16,168 bases of DNA from positions 1-16,168 of the forward strand of contig DBFWPL010000003.1 of the NCBI GenBank assembly GCA_048463395.1. The letters run 5' to 3'. This document shows, one piece after another, positions 14,920 to 16,168 of this stretch (within the stretch, counting starts at the first letter, position 1; each line of letters begins with the position of its first letter). This DNA comes from JAGAJR01 sp048463395 (GTDB lineage Bacteria; Pseudomonadota; Alphaproteobacteria; RF32; CAG-239). Made by a program: the position numbers and the translations under genes. The notes under the pieces were generated by a model. The model was given only the letters and a program-made list of their open reading frames with translations, did no database searches and had not been told where the DNA came from.

Positions 14920-15882
14920 GTGGAAAAATTAAAATACCTGTTTGAACATCACTACATGCTGCCTTCCAATCTGATGTGGATTGTTTTCGGAGTGCTGATT
15001 TTTGTGCTTTTGTTTTTGGATTTGTTTGTTTTTCATAAAAAAATTGAAGAACCGCAAATTGCCGACACTTTAAAAATGAGTGTTTACTACATTCTCATCG
15101 CCCTGATTTTCGGTTTATTCATTATTTATGAAAAAGGACCGTCCGCCGGTATGCTTTATTATACCGGCTATCTGGTTGAAAAGAGCCTGTCTATGGACAA
15201 TATCTTTGTCATTTCCCTGGTCTTTACCAGCTTAAACATTCCGACCAAATACCAACACCGCGTTTTGTTCTGGGGAATACTCGGAGCCATTGTCATGAGA
15301 GCCGCCATGATTATGATCGGAGCCAAGCTGGTCAGTGATTTTCATTGGCTTTTATATGTTTTTTCCTTCTTTTTGCTTTATACCGGTATCAAAATGGTTG
15401 TCAGCTCGGAAGAAGACACCCCGCTGACGGAAACCAAAATTTTCAAATTCATTAAAAAAACATTCAAAATCACCCGCCGTCTGCACAATGAACACTTCAT
15501 TCTCAGAAGAGGTTCCATTATTTTGATAACCCCGCTGCTGTTTGCATTAATAGTGATTGAACTTATGGATGTTATTTTCGCCGTTGACAGTATTCCCGCC
15601 ATTTTTCTGATTACACAAGACGTGTATCTGATTTATACCAGTAATATTTTTGCCATTCTCGGCTTAAGAGCCTTATACTTCCTGCTCGCCGCCGCAGTTA
15701 ATCGTTTTACCTACTTAAAACCGGCTTTGGCAATTATCCTGATTTTCATCGGCAGCAAAATTTTCTTGCCTTACGTTGGTATCAATATTGAGGCTTGGCA
15801 GTCATTGGTCATAACCTTCAGCATAATCGCCGGAGGAATTGTGCTGTCATTGGTAAAAACCAGTCCGGAAAATACCAACTGA
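14920..15882 (+). CDS. TerC/Alx-family integral membrane protein
   Basis: The protein has about nine transmembrane helices, typical of the TerC/Alx family. Acidic motifs of the putative metal path are present: LSMDNIFVISLVF and ALIVIELMDVIFAVDSIPAIF. The family is linked to tellurium resistance and, for Alx-like members, to manganese export. I place the start at GTG 14920 (320 aa), because AAGGA lies 7 nt before it. A TTG at 14902 is in frame with an AAGGA only 4 nt upstream, and would add six residues. No yybP-ykoY-type manganese riboswitch is recognisable in the 5' gap. A TTGACG lies near 14856 but has no good -10. Confidence 0.92.
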   Translation: MEKLKYLFEHHYMLPSNLMWIVFGVLIFVLLFLDLFVFHKKIEEPQIADTLKMSVYYILIALIFGLFIIYEKGPSAGMLYYTGYLVEKSLSMDNIFVISLVFTSLNIPTKYQHRVLFWGILGAIVMRAAMIMIGAKLVSDFHWLLYVFSFFLLYTGIKMVVSSEEDTPLTETKIFKFIKKTFKITRRLHNEHFILRRGSIILITPLLFALIVIELMDVIFAVDSIPAIFLITQDVYLIYTSNIFAILGLRALYFLLAAAVNRFTYLKPALAIILIFIGSKIFLPYVGINIEAWQSLVITFSIIAGGIVLSLVKTSPENTN

Positions 15883-15893
15883 AAATATGTAGC

Positions 15894-15922
15894 TTGAATA
15901 ATTAATTTATTTCCTTTATCAT
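15894..15922 (+). promoter_or_regulatory. sigma-70-type promoter of ncRNA candidate
   Basis: TTGAAT (15894-15899), a 17-nt spacer and TATCAT (15917-15922, one base off consensus). Predicted start near 15929-15930, seven bases downstream of the -10. Confidence 0.65.
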
Positions 15923-15929
15923 CCCTCTT

Positions 15930-16086
15930 GCAGTTCAGAGATGAGCTGTGGTGTCTGAAAAACATCCTACACTAGATTATCCACCTCCGGTGGAGTCTGC
16001 GGTATAAGCCTTTGGTCGAAGAAGCAGGACTGTTAGTGTACAGTTTTTCAGCTCCACCGCCTTAGATTTCCTAGGGCGGTTTTGTT
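15930..16086 (+). ncRNA. structured ncRNA candidate, rod-like, possibly 6S-like
   Basis: Promoter, fold and terminator are all in place. CTGAAAAAC (15955-15963) pairs with GTTTTTCAG (16043-16051), 9 bp; outside it GTGG/CCAC and alternatively GAGCTG (15943-15948)/CAGCTC (16049-16054) are available. Further in, TACACTA (15968-15974) pairs with TAGTGTA (16034-16040). Then a local hairpin CCACC/GGTGG (15981-15993) and AGTC-TGC pairing with GCA-G-GACT (about 15994-16000 with 16023-16030) lead to an apical part. The length (about 157 nt), own promoter and long rod interrupted by a central open region resemble 6S RNA, but no sequence signature proves it. A riboswitch-like leader of the downstream gene is an alternative. 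Confidence 0.5.
16056..16086 (+). terminator. intrinsic terminator of ncRNA candidate
   Basis: CCGCCTTAG (16057-16065) pairs with CTAGGGCGG (16071-16079), one G-U pair, with an outer A-T pair, followed by TTTTGTTTT. No T tract follows on the other strand, so it points to plus-strand transcription. Confidence 0.88.
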
Positions 16087-16111
16087 TTAAGAACAAATAA
16101 GGAGTTTGAAA

Positions 16112-16168
16112 ATGAGTAAAAGAAAAAACCGTCCGTTTAACACGAACTTTGCCGAACGCAATCCCGAA
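16112..16168 (+). CDS. start of a gene running off the window (19 codons)
   Basis: AAGGAG (16099-16104) lies 7 nt before the ATG at 16112. The visible protein, MSKRKNRPFNTNFAERNPE, is basic and probably disordered, as is common at the N-terminus of RNA-binding proteins such as RlmB/SpoU-type methyltransferases. That is only a guess. It begins 26 nt after the ncRNA terminator. Confidence 0.55.
   Translation, partial: MSKRKNRPFNTNFAERNPE

Overview
The window looks like a chromosomal segment of a low-GC (roughly 40%) Gram-negative bacterium. A gut-type alphaproteobacterium is my best guess. It rests on a Cys-rich/DUF1566-like surface protein, a DUF3750 protein, a signal-peptide beta-barrel candidate, a YgiW-type periplasmic OB-fold protein and MoxR/DUF58 genes. 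No rRNA or other strong marker is present, so the taxon is an inference.

Layout. (1) Positions 3-1466 hold the 3' end of a large Cys-rich, DUF1566-like protein, ending in a strong bidirectional terminator. (2) Positions 1516-5825 on the minus strand hold a tight run TPR protein -> MoxR ATPase -> DUF58 protein. It is followed by a second TPR gene with its own good sigma-70-like promoter, then a terminator, then a small one-TM protein. (3) Divergent from that run is a full-length UvrD/PcrA helicase (5901-8204), followed by a promoter, an elongator-type tRNA-Met(CAT) and its terminator. (4) Positions 8403-8880 carry no protein gene. They hold fragments duplicated from the tRNA 3' half, including a 23-bp direct repeat resembling an attachment site. 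After these comes a predicted plus-strand structured RNA of about 200 nt that ends just upstream of a glycosyltransferase gene. (5) The glycosyltransferase and a UDP-galactopyranose mutase (glf) overlap by ATGA and form a likely galactofuranose-related pair, convergent with a small two-TM protein. (6) Positions 11622-15882 hold a putative outer-membrane barrel, MarC, an ArsC/Spx-like protein, a YgiW-like protein, a DUF3750 protein (minus) and a TerC-family membrane protein. (7) Positions 15894-16086 have promoter, structured RNA and terminator of a second ncRNA candidate (about 157 nt, 6S-like in size and rod shape but not proven). The first 19 codons of another gene follow.

Themes. MoxR and DUF58 are chaperone-like partners commonly acting on envelope or metalloprotein assembly, here flanked by TPR scaffolds. 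GT and Glf would make and transfer Galf to a surface glycan. MarC, TerC, YgiW and the ArsC-like protein are envelope or stress genes. The parts most worth a second look are the two non-coding RNA candidates and the tRNA-derived repeat patch.
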